This document shows, one piece after another, positions 33,901 through 48,945 of a stretch of DNA of 64,000 nucleotides. The stretch covers positions 11,066,925 to 11,130,924 of the forward strand of contig OX155964.1 in assembly GCA_944548615.1 (NCBI GenBank), in the 5' to 3' direction. Position numbers and translations under genes: made by a program. How positions within the stretch are numbered: position 1 is the first letter of the stretch; each line of letters starts with the position of its first letter. The notes below the pieces were generated by a model that worked only from the letters and a program-made list of their open reading frames with translations, was not told the DNA's origin and did no database searches. The DNA comes from Micropterix aruncella. Taxonomy: Eukaryota > Arthropoda > Insecta > Lepidoptera > Micropterigidae.

Positions 33901-34202
33901 TAGTTTGTTTATAACGTATATAAAAACTACCTATGTCATAGTATTAAATTCTACAATCTACTCCCTACCACAATTAAACATCTTAGGACGTAAAATTCAA
34001 AAAAGGAGGAGGTAAAATTTCAAAAAAGAAGATTCTTTTAGACCAGACCGCCATAACGAACATAATAAACCATTAATGAATATTTAGACTTGAGTGCTAT
34101 CTACACGTTACGTTTCGTAGTAAAATCCTAGCTGCCCGGAGAACAACCATCTCCCATGCTCTTTAATATATTTTTTAAAAGTATGTGACATAAATTAATA
34201 TA

Positions 34203-34619
34203 TTAGGACCTTGCATTGAAAACTTCGATTTCCTAAGAAATACCGTAACTTATATTTCTAGTCGTGTACCAAATTGCAAAATACTTCATGTCAAAGCGTC
34301 ACACTTCGGGACATACTACCTCACCCGTCGTACTCCCCAGATATTGCGCCATCCGACTACTATTTGTTCCGGTCAATGGTCCATGGCCTTTCCGAGCAGC
34401 GCTTCCAGTCTTTCGAGGATATTGAAAAATGGCTGGATTCGTGGATAGCCTTCAAGGATGAAGACTTCTTCCGCCGGGGAATCTGTCTCTTGCCAGAAAG
34501 ATGGGAGAACGTCATAGCTAGCGATGGACAATACATTGAATTAAATGCACTTTCCAATTTGCTTTGAAATAAATGTTCAATATCACAAAAAAATCGAAGT
34601 TTTCAATTCAAAGACCTAA
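34203..34619 (+). mobile_element. mariner element, internally deleted
   Basis: Terminal inverted repeats TTAGGACCTTGCATTGAAAA / (other end) TTAGGTCTTTGAATTGAAAA, both continuing with CTTCGATTT, and TA on each side (34201-34202, 34620-34621). At 417 bp it is about a third of a full mariner (~1.3 kb). Confidence 0.85.
34274..34567 (+). pseudogene. mariner transposase C-terminal end
   Basis: The motif HPSYSPDIAPSDYYLFRSM holds the last catalytic Asp of the mariner D,D34D triad, followed by the family's end (WIAFKDEDFFRRGICLLPER, WENVIASDGQYI). The N-terminal DNA-binding domain and the first two catalytic Asp are deleted. The start given is the first methionine in the remaining frame, not a native start. 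Confidence 0.88.
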
Positions 34620-34623
34620 TATA

Positions 34624-35387
34624 AAATAACATATTCTTAGGTCGTTTTGGTTTTAATTTCTAAGGACGACAAAGATACAATACACAATGTGGTAGAAACA
34701 GAATGACATTATTTGCATGATAAAGCATTTCGGCTGTAATTATTCCAATCCTTTTTCATAGATGTAGAAAATCGTGTATCATTTTGTTTTAAATATTTTT
34801 TTGGCATCTCATAAAAAGTCATGTTGGAATAATATAGTTGCCAAAGCAATATTGTAACATAATAACGTATGGAACGTTGTAACATATGGAATAATATGTC
34901 ACAATATTCTACCACATACAAAGTAAAAAAGTAAATATTGTAAAAAAGTATGTATGTATTATGACAAGTACAAAGTAAAAAAGTGTGTATGTATTATGAC
35001 ATTAAAAAGTGTGCGACGTTTCGATAATTCTTTGGAGGTTTATAACCTACTCCAAAAATATCATCCTAATTTATTAATAACTATGAATACAACGATTATA
35101 ACATACTGCCGAAAAATAAAAACAAGAAATATAAATAGAAACTTATTATCATATTAAAACGCCTAGTTTTTTGTTAGATTTTTTTTAGCTTTAGGCGCCA
35201 AAGCGGTTTTAATGTTCGCTGTTGTAGAGCGCTACTCTTGGATTTTATAGCCAGCGGCGGCATTCCAACTGTCAAACGAAACATAAGTATCAACCTATAA
35301 TTAATTTATAACTGCCAGTTTTACGTTATTTATTTTAATGCTAAATATCACAGATGAAATTAGTCGGTACCTACTTACCGATAGATA
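34624..35387. other. No gene seen
   Basis: AT-rich. The string TGTATGTATTATGACA occurs twice (about 34951 and 34986) within a ~35-bp local duplication. Confidence 0.5.
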
Positions 35388-35389
35388 TA

Positions 35390-35551
35390 CAATGGAACCT
35401 CTCATAAAGAACATAATTCATTTCAGACTCTTACTCGTTACGCGAACACACATTTTTCCGATAATCGTTATGAGAGGTGCGAATTACCGGTTATGAGAAA
35501 TTACTGAGAATTGCTTGCTTTGAGAGGTGTTCGTTATGAGAGGTTCCACTA
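35390..35551. mobile_element. TIR MITE, ~162 bp, pogo/Tigger-like ends
   Basis: Ends CAATGGAACCTCTCATAAAG and the reverse complement of CGTTATGAGAGGTTCCACTA, with TA on each side (35388-35389, 35552-35553). The word TTATGAGAGGT is iterated inside (about 35468 and 35531). The end form and TA target fit pogo/Tigger-type elements. Confidence 0.72.
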
Positions 35552-35674
35552 TATTAGGTTTTTCAATATAGTGGCTGTTTTTACACACTGGGCGATTTCC
35601 AATTTAATTTTTATTTTATTTGGAACGTATACAAAACTTTTTTTATTATATTACCAATAATTAATATGATAATT

Positions 35675-36565
35675 GAAGTGAAGCCGCTATATCTGTTTAT
35701 TTTGCATATTTCCACTCCCTCATAACGTATGGTCTTCTGTTTTGGGGAATGGCACCAAACCCAAAAAGAATTTTTCTCCTCCAGAAAAGAGCGGTACGCA
35801 GTTTATATAGTGTCTCTCCAAGAAGTTCTTGTAAGCCGCTGTTCGTAGAATCAGGAATCATGACTCTATTTTCTTCCTACATCTACCAAAATATTATCTA
35901 CGCTCGTAGACATCTAGCAGAAGTTTTGGTGAATAATGATTTTCATCATCACGATACGAGGAAAGAATCCAATCTCCACATAAACCGACAGCGACTTAGC
36001 AAAGTGCGATACAGTTTTATACACCAAAATTTGTCCTTCTATAATAAGATTCCAGAGAGAATGAAAAGCCTTGGAGAGGACCAATTTTAAAAGATAATTA
36101 TAAATAGTTTGGTAAGAAACCCAATTTATGGTATAAGGGAGTTTGAAAATTCCGAGTTTATTTTCCATGTTGATAATAAGTAAAATTGGTAAAATTTTAA
36201 ACATAACGGAATTATGATAGCTGACATTCTAATTCTCATATAATTTAGTATACATCTATTAATGTTTAAAAAATACGAAGGCATATTGCTGGATTGACAA
36301 TAAAATATTTTACGTTGATTATTATACATAGAATTTGCATTTCTATTTTAATATATTATTCTCTCTTACTATTTAATGACATTAGTATATTTTAATTATT
36401 TGTAAGTAGGTAATATTGAATATAATATTACAGCAATGACAACTATCATGATAGTTATGTTTTTAATAATTAAATTTTAAGCATTTAATTTTGTGACGCA
36501 TCCAAGTGTAGGAATGCCAATCTACTAGAGTAGTGGATTGTATTGTATTGTATTGTATAATTACA
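35675..36565 (+). mobile_element. 5'-truncated non-LTR retrotransposon with (ATTGT)n tail
   Basis: ORF2 C-terminal part, 3' UTR and a tail of ATTGT repeats (36538-36562). A second, shorter copy of the same family with the same tail is at 56397-57120. Confidence 0.82.
35690..36182 (+). pseudogene. Non-LTR reverse transcriptase C-terminal part
   Basis: The frame includes VYFAYFHSLITYGLLFWGMA, KRIFLLQKRAVRSLYSVSPR, IYQNIIYARRHLAE and FIHQNLSFYNKIPERMKSLG, then a stop near 36088 where the copy at 56397 reads on to GIREFENSEFIFHVDD. This is the region after the catalytic core of CR1/L2-like ORF2. Truncated and stopped. Confidence 0.82.
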
Positions 36566-37126
36566 TATAATGAGAAGTGTCCTCAGTTATGTTGTTTGTT
36601 GGAAACAAGTTAACAAAATTAATAAATAATACAAAGTTACGTTACTCTTTTTTTTAATAATTTCTTTATATGTCTTTCTGTCGTTTGTTATTGCTTGGAT
36701 GTATTCGTGTGAGCACTACTGAAAAAGTTAAACATTCGCGTTATTTTCGGATAAGATGTCTGGTGCCGGAGTTATCCATTACAGGTTCCTGCGGTCTGGG
36801 ACAACAGTTAATGCACAGTACAATATTTAACGTGTAGTGTCAAGAACTGCGGTCAATGATGGAGAAGCTCGCGATTGGACAATCGAGCCTGGTCAACAGC
36901 GGAGTCGCCACTGATTCCACGACAATGCACTTCACAGGTAACAGTCGAAAAGTTAAGGAGTTGCGGCCGGAGGCTCTTCGTCCCCACCGTACTCTGCAGG
37001 ACTTGTTCCGACAGATTTTCACTTTATTCGAAACTCCGAAGAGGCTGTGAAAATTGCCTTCAAGGCATTAATTGATTCCTGTCCACGAGAGTGTTTATGT
37101 ACATAAACTTACATACATAAACATAC
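36566..37126. other. No gene recognised; repeat scrap
   Basis: 36680-36760 is related to 8460-8540. A 64-codon ORF at 36856-37050 (+) begins MMEKLAIGQSSLVNSGVATD and is GC-richer than its surroundings, but I do not recognise it. Confidence 0.4.
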
Positions 37127-37540
37127 TTGTGCTTTAGGGAAAATAAATCTGCTGAATCGTACAAGGATAGATTAGCTCTCATTAAACTCGATAGTCTTGA
37201 ATATAGGCGTACAACCTACGATATGATGTTTCTGTACAATGTAATAAACAATATTTTTGACAGTGCGAATCTGGTCGAAAAGGTATATATTCTGGCTCCT
37301 CCTCGCATTACTCGGAATCCGCACCTGTTTTATGTAAAGAGATATAACTCTAATTATACGAAGCATTCCCTAATAAATAGAGCTATGACAACGTATAACG
37401 ATAGATTCGGGTACATTGATATTTTTTCATCAGGTAAAAGTCATTTTAAGGAAACCATTAAAAAGTCTTATCAGTCCTTTGACCTATTTCATCTAATGAC
37501 TATTAATCCCTTAAATGGTTTTATTTATTTATTTATTTAA
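37127..37540 (+). pseudogene. Non-LTR reverse transcriptase C-terminal part
   Basis: Reads SYKDRLALIKLDSLEYRRTT then YDMMFLYNVINNIFDSANLV, PRITRNPHLFYVKRYNSNYT and HSLINRAMTTYNDRFGYIDIF, the typical end of a jockey-like ORF2 (Y..RL..L....L..RR...D..FLY.I.N). No catalytic domain left. Confidence 0.75.
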
Positions 37541-38075
37541 AGCAATGCACATAATAAGCGACAAGCGTAACAAATTATATTTAATATCTACACTGCACTA
37601 AAACCCACAGCAAGTTGTGTCACGCTTATAGTGAAGATCGGTCCCATGTCGACCAACTAAGTATGAACACTTGTTCTAGGGCAGACATATTAAACAAATA
37701 CTAGTTTTAAAAGAAAACATAATCAAAAGAAAAAAAAAAAGTAGTTTAAACAAAAAGAAAAAAAAAATACATGAATAGTTTTTTGTAATATTTAAAAAAA
37801 TATATTTTTGGTACAAAATAATTAATAATGGTTATAACCTTAACTCAAAATTTCATTCTCATTTGCTTTTTGTTCTTTCTCTTTGTCTAAATAAGGTATA
37901 AGTATAAATAAGGTATAATAACCTAGATATATACTGTACACATAGTAATAACAGTAAATAGTGTTACCATAATTAGTCATAGTTTTATTGTTATATTTTG
38001 TATTTTTATATATAAACGCTGTTTGTTAACCGAATAAAATAAAATAAATAAATAAAATAAATAAATAAATAAACA
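37127..38075 (+). mobile_element. 5'-truncated non-LTR retrotransposon with AAAT-type tail
   Basis: ORF2 end (37127-37540) followed by a UTR and a tail rich in AATA/AAAT words (38030-38075). Confidence 0.7.
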
Positions 38076-38172
38076 TAAACCAACACCTAACAAAATGGTA
38101 TATCCAGATATGTGTTTTGTGTTTATATAAAACAGCAGAGGCATTAGCCAACAAAATGGCAAAACAGCATAG

Positions 38173-38492
38173 ATAATGGGCTCGATTGCGTTTCTTCGTG
38201 AACTAAAATCGGAAATTAGTCCGTGTGAACGAGACAGGGCAATACGATAGAGCGGAGTGTGAGATGACCGGTTGTCACTTTTTCGCATTAAAACTGCGCG
38301 CCAAGGTGGCGCCAAGGTCAAATCTTACCCCGCACGAAATATGCTCGAATTTATTCGGACGAGTATAAGTTCAAGAGGTAGTATTTAATGACGATCGTTC
38401 ATTTCATATACCGCTCTAACGTATTGATCTGTCTCGTTCGCTTGGACTAATTTTAGTTTTAGTTCACAAAGAAACGCAATCGGGCCCAATAA
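38173..38492. mobile_element. MITE with ~78-bp terminal inverted repeats
   Basis: Element 38177-38488, flanked by ATAA (38173-38176 and 38489-38492). The ends TGGGC.CGATTGCGTTTCTT continue as inverted repeats through GTGAACTAAAA, TTAGTCC and GAACGAGACAG to AGAGCGG, about 78 bp with a few mismatches. No ORF. Confidence 0.78.
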
Positions 38493-38577
38493 GGGGCTAA
38501 ATTTGTGATGATATAAATATGTGTTTTGAATTTTTTTTTTGTCTATATTTTCTTTTGTAGAACGGCCAGTAAGGCAG

Positions 38578-39163
38578 TGTCGACTACAACAGGCGAACCC
38601 GTCAGCCGAGGCTTGTATAACGATATGTGATCGTTCTTTCAGCCGTGGGATGAGCGTAGAAGACTTAGACAATGACAATCCACTAGCTCCGCCAAATAGC
38701 CCGCGAGAGACCAACCCTTGCCGCCCGGTTACCGGGTAGCTAACCCAGCGGGCAGACCAAGCGCCCTCACTACCAGTTATGGCCAGAATTCTCCCCCGCC
38801 TCCCGACTGACTACATGTTCGAGGTTGCTTGCGCGGTCCTCTCCCTTGTGTAGCGGTGATTCAGTATCTACCGAGTCTATCGCGGACCACGGCATCCTTT
38901 GCCCGGCTGTTCATTCACCCGGTATCAGGTAATATGGTCGTTTCAAGAGCGGCTGCTACAAAGTAAACCGCCCCCGCTCTATATGCAGAAATCCATTTCC
39001 AGACTTCCCCGGCTATCCTAGGGGAACTGGCCCGCAGGCACGGAGTCTTACCCGAGCTCGCACTTCTGATTGGAAGCTGCCGGATGAGTGTTAACCTGTG
39101 AGTTCGGCCGACCCTAACACATGGGTCATAAAGGCTCAACTGCACTGCACCCATTAACTCCCA
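38578..39163 (+). repeat. ~650-bp repeat family, copy E
   Basis: Full length but diverged, with the 5' end TGTCGACTACAACAGGCGAA and the 3' end CCCATTAACTCCCAGTTCAT. No target duplication could be defined. Copies D and H share its variants. Confidence 0.75.
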
Positions 39164-39905
39164 GTTCATAAATAAGGACCTATTAGAATTCTGCGCGGTC
39201 TGACGAAATTAGTGATGTTCTGATTGATTTCTATGTTAGAGAGACAATGCCGTATTTTGCGCCACACCACTGCCGTATGCGCCCTCCTATTCTGCATACT
39301 CATGCTTGATATAGCGATTGGCGCATGCCTCATACATCTATCGGTCACAAATGGTTGTGTCCATAGCCTGTGGCCACAATGAGACATTATTTACAAATAT
39401 AGTTTATTGTGCCGTGGTCTATAAAATGTATTACCTATGCAGATGTAATGCTGTGCAGACAGTTGTCAATATGCATTATAAAAAAATAAGATTGGCTGAT
39501 TACGAACATGCGTTTGCCATAATAATATGCTATCAACTTGTCGAATTATACCGTTTTTTAATCTCAAATTTAAATAGTGCAATCCTATATTTTGTTTTCC
39601 AATTTCTTTACTTTCAACAACGATCCACAAATTATTAGATTGATCGCCTTAGATCTATTACCGCAATTATGTCGCTATCTATTAACACTAAAACTACACC
39701 TATACATAGAAGTCATAACCTTTTCGCTGCAAGCACTTGATCTTTTCGCTGCAAGATTTTCTTTGAAGGAGCTTCGCTGCAAGCACTTTTTTGAAATCAA
39801 TACAGTATTATTTAATATTTATATATAGGTAAAGTACCTATATATATATTTATGCATGTATGTGTATGTCTATTTATTTACTTAGGTTTCATAATATTAC
39901 ATTAT
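39164..39905. other. No gene seen
   Basis: AT-rich. TTTTCGCTGCAAG recurs three times at 39720-39785. Confidence 0.5.
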
Positions 39906-39909
39906 ATGT

Positions 39910-40300
39910 ATACTCGATCCTCTAATTAAGACCCAAAAGTCGCTATTAAGAGTAATCCACAAAAAGCCCTTCCGATATACTTTTGAGAGCTTGTACAAGG
40001 ATTCTAAAGTCCTAGACGTTCGTCAGATATACACTAAGGTAGTCTTACTCTACTATTATGATCATGAGGATTATCATCTATATTCAACACACCACAAAGT
40101 TATAAGAGTAACAACAAACAGACATCACTTAATCCCACAGACATCAACACATTTATTACATTGCTCCTCGAATGTTCAAGAAAATGAATAATCTTTTTCC
40201 TGCAGGACTGAAATCTAGGACTTGTCACGGCGTAAAGAAAAACCTAACTAAGTCACTTTTGACTATTGTCGAGAAGAAACGGAGACACTAATAACATATA
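39910..40300 (+). pseudogene. Non-LTR reverse transcriptase C-terminal fragment
   Basis: The reading KSLLRVIHKKPFRYTFESLY then KDSKVLDVRQIYTK, VVLLYYYDHED and TTNRHHLIPQ matches the same ORF2 region as 30343-30618 (YKEAKVLDCRQLF). A stop at about 40191 and frame changes before and after it mark a dead copy. Confidence 0.7.
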
Positions 40301-40609
40301 TAGGTACTAAAATTGAGCACGATTTTTGACATCTATACAGAATTATTTAATATTTATCTATATAATATAGGTAAATTATATATGTATTTATGTATGAATG
40401 TGTATATCTATTTATATACTTAAATGTCATATTATTACGTACTTATATATGTATACATGTCTATCTTCCTTTCATTTATTTACTCGATAATTTTATGATT
40501 ATAATTTCAATTACTTTTTGATGATTTTAATTTATTTTTTAAAGATGTTTATGACAAAGACATGATTTAGAATTTTTGATATTTTTTTTGTGTGCACAGG
40601 TAAAATATT

Positions 40610-44228
<3,619 letters not shown>

Positions 44229-44975
44229 ACTAGCTGACCCGTGCCCACTTCGTTGGGCGGTAAAACTTTTTACCTGTGATGAAATTATGAGTGTGTTTCG
44301 GTTAGTACCTACTGAGTGCTATGAGTTATTTCCTGATAGCCAAAAGAAGGGTAATAATTTTACTGCATATGTACATATGTATGTATTTGCATGCCAATTT
44401 GCCTATAATACCGTTATTTGTGAGTGTCTTTCTTGTGTGTCTTATTTGTGAGCGTTATATTATCTCTTTAACTATGTATGCAGTAAAAGGGAAATTATAT
44501 GCAGTAAAAGGGAAAAGTCTTTTGTTTTAAACACTTGAGACATTAAATTTACTTATTTTGATAAGAATTCATAATTGGTGATAATATGACCAATAAACAT
44601 GACTTAACGATTTAAATTATTTTTTTAATATAAAATACTACTTTTTGTGACTTAAATATAAAAGTTAGACATATGCTGGCGCTGACTTTTTAGTAGGCAT
44701 TATCAAGCTCTACAACTTTTCTCTAGAACTTAATCATATATCTCTCTTAGAAACGTTTTCGTTCGACCGCTTATTCTCCGACTTACTTTGCAAATCCGAC
44801 TACCACGAAAATGTCTTTTTATTTTTCGGATTAATATATAGCCTATGACACTCACAAATAACGTGGCTTTCTATTGCTAAAAGAATTTTCAAAAGCGGTT
44901 CAGTAGATCCAGAGATTACTTCTTACAACGTCACAAACTTTACCTCTTTATAATATTAGTATAGATGAAATAATT
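44229..44975 (+). mobile_element. RTE-type non-coding element (CTAGCTGACCCGTGCCC)
   Basis: Starts ACTAGCTGACCCGTGCCCAC and ends CTTTATAATATTAGTATAGA, the form common to lepidopteran RTE-mobilised elements. The middle (AAGCGGTTCAGTAGATCCAG) matches the usual 3' part. No ORF2 is present. Confidence 0.72.
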
Positions 44976-45500
44976 CTTAGATGAACTACTATAATATTGC
45001 AAAGGAAAACCAAATTAGAGCATATCGACAGCAATATTTTTTTGTGACATGCCTAGTAGCATACTTCAGTTTATCAAGCTAGCCAGTCTTCGTGTTTTCT
45101 CTGTATCACTGGTAGCGGCTAATCGATTCTCGCGGACTGCGCTATAATTGATAGCGTCGACCGAAGCAGACTATAAATGACTATAATAATCAGCTAGCGG
45201 TCCCTGATTGCTATAGCACCAACATTTAATTAACACTCGCAACTAATTAACATGGCGTTTATATACAGGCGTCTATCTGCGCGCGTTTACGCTCTATAGT
45301 TCACACCCTTGCTTTTTTAATTCAATCTTTATTATATAGCAGTAGGTTTACTCGCCATCGAATTGATGCAGAACGCCCGGAAAATGAATAACTATGTAAA
45401 TAAAACTAAGAAATATATTAAAAGCGAAATCAAGTGTTTGATTTTTAATCACGCTACTACAGTAAGCGAGACAATGAAGCTTAACAACTATGCTGTCTAG
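44976..45500. other. No gene seen
   Basis: Unremarkable spacer. Confidence 0.45.
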
Positions 45501-46155
45501 AGTTGTCCGATACAACGGGCGAACCCGCCACCTCAGGAAGTTTTAACGATTAGTTGTTCTATCTCCCTGGAGTGAGCGCAGAAGACTTGGACAAAACAGT
45601 CCACCGTCAAGCTCCGCCACATGCCCGTCAACGCCTTAACCGCGAGATAGCCAGGAGTGTTACCCAGCGGGTTTACACTCACGCCCTTACTTCGAATTGT
45701 GACCAGATTACTCCAGTCTCTCGATTGGTTACGAGTTCGAGGTCGCTTGCGCGGTCCTCTCCCTTGCGAAGCGGTGAAACGGTGTATACCGAATCTATCG
45801 CGGACCACGGCTGTTCACCTTTGCCCGCCTGTTCACCTAGGATCGGGTAGCCGATGGTCGTTTCAAGAGCAGTCGCCGTAAGATCCGCAACCACCCCCGC
45901 TCTATAACAGTACCTACTGCTTTCAGACTCCCCCGACTGTTAGTCAGAGTGCACAATCGATTTGCCTACGCCGCACGGTGCGCAGACCGTCCAGGAGCGC
46001 CAGCAGGTTGATTCCTAGGGGAAACTAGCGAGTCCTGCACAGGCTCGCACTTCATGCGTGGAGGGCACCGGATGGCTGTTGACCCGTGAGTGTGACCAAC
46101 CCTGAACAGAATGGGTCTTCGTTGGCCTACTCAGCAAGGGCCCCTTAGCTCCCAT
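45501..46155 (+). repeat. ~650-bp repeat family, copy F
   Basis: Nearly full length and closest to copy C (GTGTTACCCAGCGGG, CTTACTTCGAATTGTGACC). A local insertion of TGTTCACC is near 45810. Ends at TTAGCTCCCATTTACC; no clear target duplication. Confidence 0.8.
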
Positions 46156-46429
46156 TTACCACGTCACGGGCATGTTGTAGAACAGTTTCAGTAATGATAC
46201 TGCCCTAAACATTATTTTAGCAATTATACGTACAGAATGGGAATGTATACTGCCGCGTAATGAAGTAACATATATATTTAAATTTACTTACTTACTAATG
46301 TCTGGATAAATCAGCATTATTTCCAGATGTATCCGTACTTACGTAGGTCGCAATAGCCTAGAATGGTGTTTCAGCATTTTAATATTGCCGTCTCTTTCCG
46401 AAACAATGGCCCAACAAAACGTATCTAAT

Positions 46430-46709
46430 GTTATTTCATTTCGTCGCGACCTTTAGTTCTTGCTTCTAACATGACAGCATGTGATTTCATACGTAAGTTC
46501 CTAAATCGGAACATGACTCATGTTGAAGCTACAGTATACTGTTATTTTCGTAATAATCGTAAGGAACATTTTGATACACATAATGGAGTAATGGAATTTA
46601 AACAAAATTTCTAGTAATTCAACAATATTACGATTGGAACATCATTATTCTGTATAAAACCGTTATAGCAAAATGGTAATGTAAGAAGCAATCCAATATT
46701 TTTCTCAGT
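46430..46709 (-). mobile_element. MITE of the ACTGAGAAAAATAT family, truncated
   Basis: High end CCAATATTTTTCTCAGTGT intact; the low end fades out near 46430 (TCATTTCGTCGCGACC). Confidence 0.65.
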
Positions 46710-47509
46710 GTAGGGTATATATACCTATGACATCTGGAATGAGAAGCTGTCTTACTAAAGAAAAAAGAAAAAACCTTTCCATTTACATACCAACCCTTCA
46801 AAGACCTGGGACAATTTGGAAACGTCCGCATCCAATCGGTCGCGGTGGCCGCCCGTGTCCTAACATGATTAGGGAGGCGATTGTTGGCAGGAATGTGGTG
46901 TCCGTATCCCTAACTAGATCCGAGCCGAAAAACATAATTAGGTTCGCGCGGACAATTGAACTGGGAACGTGTCGACTACCATAGTGGGTTTTTGCTTCGT
47001 TGTCCCCGGAATGTGGCTTATTGGCGTGTCCGAGACGTGAGCCTCGTTTACTATTCATCTTAATTAAGATACCCCCGAGGATGTGGAAAAAAGTGTTGAG
47101 CAGTTTCTGTCCCGGAATGACGTCTCGGAGAGGCTAAACGAGAGTTTCATTACAGGTGAGAGAAGCAAACAATCGTTGAAAAAAGAAATGAGGTCCCCCC
47201 CCCCCCACAACCCCTTCCACAATCTAGAATTATGAGTCAGTCATATTTTGTTAGTAAAACCCCTTATAGTTTCATTGTTATTAGAAACAGTATCAGAGAA
47301 ATTCAAATAGTGAACACCGCACGTCAGAGATTGTTTGAAAAAGCGCGCCATTTCGCTCCACGGCTTTAACACACTGAATTCGTCTGCAATGCATCGTCTT
47401 TCCTTTACGCTCGTCGACAGTAGATTCAGTAATAAATAATAAAAAAAGCATTATCCAATGAGGGACTAAGATGTCTAAGGTGTCTTCCCTGGGAATTTAT
47501 CCTATAGAG
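46710..47509. other. Weakly coding-like, unrecognised
   Basis: A GC-richer patch at 46800-47160 includes a short protein-like frame (PEDVEKSVEQFLSRNDVSER at about 47070-47130) without a recognisable family. A run of 13 C is at 47197. Confidence 0.35.
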
Positions 47510-48868
47510 CAGAGGCACCCAAACTTTCTTGACTCGTAGACCCCTTGCTGTTTTCCGTAGACCCCTGCCTGAATTTTCCTGAACTTACTAACATTAAAAG
47601 TTTCTCGACAGCTGGAACAGTACTGATCGCCTACACAGGGTTTTAATAATGTGGACAACTTGAGTTGTCGACTACAACGGGCGAGCCCGTCACCACAGGA
47701 AGTTTTAACGATTAGTCGTTCTATCGACCTGCAGTGAGCTCAGAAGACTTTGGACAAAACAATCCAGCGTCTAGCTACGCCACAACCCGTAAGAGACCAA
47801 CGCCTTACCGCGAGATAGCCAGGAATGCTACCTGGCGGGCGACACTCGCGCCCTTACTATCAATTGTGTCCAGATTTCTCCGGAATCTCGATTGGTTTCG
47901 AGTTCGAGGTCGCTTGCGCGGTCCTCTCCCTTACGAAGCGGTGAAACGGTGAATACCGAATCTATCGCGGACCATGGCGTCCTTTGCCCGCCTCTGAACC
48001 GGGATCGGATGGCCAATGGTCATTTCAAGAGCAGTCGCCGTAATGTACGCAACCACCCCCGCTCTATAGGAAACAATACAGCTTCCAGACTCCCCCGACT
48101 GTTAGTCGGAGTGCGAAATCGAATGGCTTGCGCCGCACCGTGCGCAGACCGTCCAGGAGCGCCAGATGTTTGATTCCCAGGGGAAACTGACCAGGGCCAG
48201 AGTCCTACCCAGGTTCGCACCCCGTGCGTGGAGGCCGTCGGATGGGTGTTGACCAGTGAGTATGACCGACCCGCAACCCATCATGGGCCCGTTAGCTCCC
48301 ATGATGGGTTGGTAATGTGGACAGTTGTAAAAAATTAAAAATATGTACAATTTTTATTTGTTTATTCCTAAGCGTCCACGACCTTAAAGTAAGAATCATT
48401 TGGGAAAGCCGCACATAAGTGCACATGTAGCACTATCTCGCTGGCTCATTCATGTGGCGCATTTATCATGTTTTTACTCGCTCGCACGTATACCCATTGA
48501 AGCGCAATTTATCACATATCTCTTTCGCACCTTCCCTCGTTAGTCATGTGCGCTGGCCTCTTCAATTGACTAGTGATGCAATTTGAGTTGAGTGTTGATT
48601 TCATTCCGAGATAGTTGTGACGCGCGCGTTTGTTTATTGCTATTATTATCATTTTAAAATACTATGCTGTATACAAAATCTGTTTAAGAAGTGATACGAC
48701 ATTAACGGATCGCCTGAATGCTTATGGTGACCTGCCTAGATGCAGTCCACTAACGTGGACCCCCATTTACATCTCTTGCACCCCGATTTTTGTTTCTCGC
48801 TGACATGGACCCCCTGCGAATCGAAATCGACCCCTGGGGGTCCATATAGACCACTTTGGGAATCACTG
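47510..48868. mobile_element. Non-autonomous hAT element carrying a nested repeat
   Basis: Ends CAGAGGCACCCAAACTTTC and (reverse complement of the right end) CAGTGATTCCCAAAGTGGTC. Flanks CTATAGAG (47502-47509) and CTATTGAG (48869-48876) match at 7 of 8, as expected for an 8-bp hAT target duplication. No transposase ORF. Copy G of the ~650-bp repeat sits inside. Confidence 0.75.
47658..48312 (+). mobile_element. ~650-bp repeat family, copy G, with target duplication and 3' hairpin
   Basis: Flanked by TAATGTGGACA (47647-47657, 48313-48323). The 3' end has a perfect 13-bp hairpin: AACCCATCATGGG (48275-48287) and its reverse complement (48298-48310). The 5' end is TTGTCGACTACAACGGGCGA. It inserted into the hAT element, so it is younger than that. 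Confidence 0.82.
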
Positions 48869-48887
48869 CTATTGAGTCTAGACAAGG

Positions 48888-48945
48888 TGTCTAAAGACTG
48901 AGGTGTTTACTGCGGGCCCGGAGTAAACACCTCAGTCTTTAGACA
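48888..48945. repeat. Perfect 24-bp hairpin
   Basis: Arms 48888-48911 and 48922-48945 (TGTCTAAAGACTGAGGTGTT and so on) with a 10-base GC loop, starting 12 bases after the hAT target duplication. It is not rho-independent-terminator context (eukaryotic DNA). Confidence 0.85.

Noticed and set aside
46798..47058. Overlapping ORFs on both strands in the 46.8-47.1 kb patch
   Set aside because: Neither resembles a known protein and they contradict each other.
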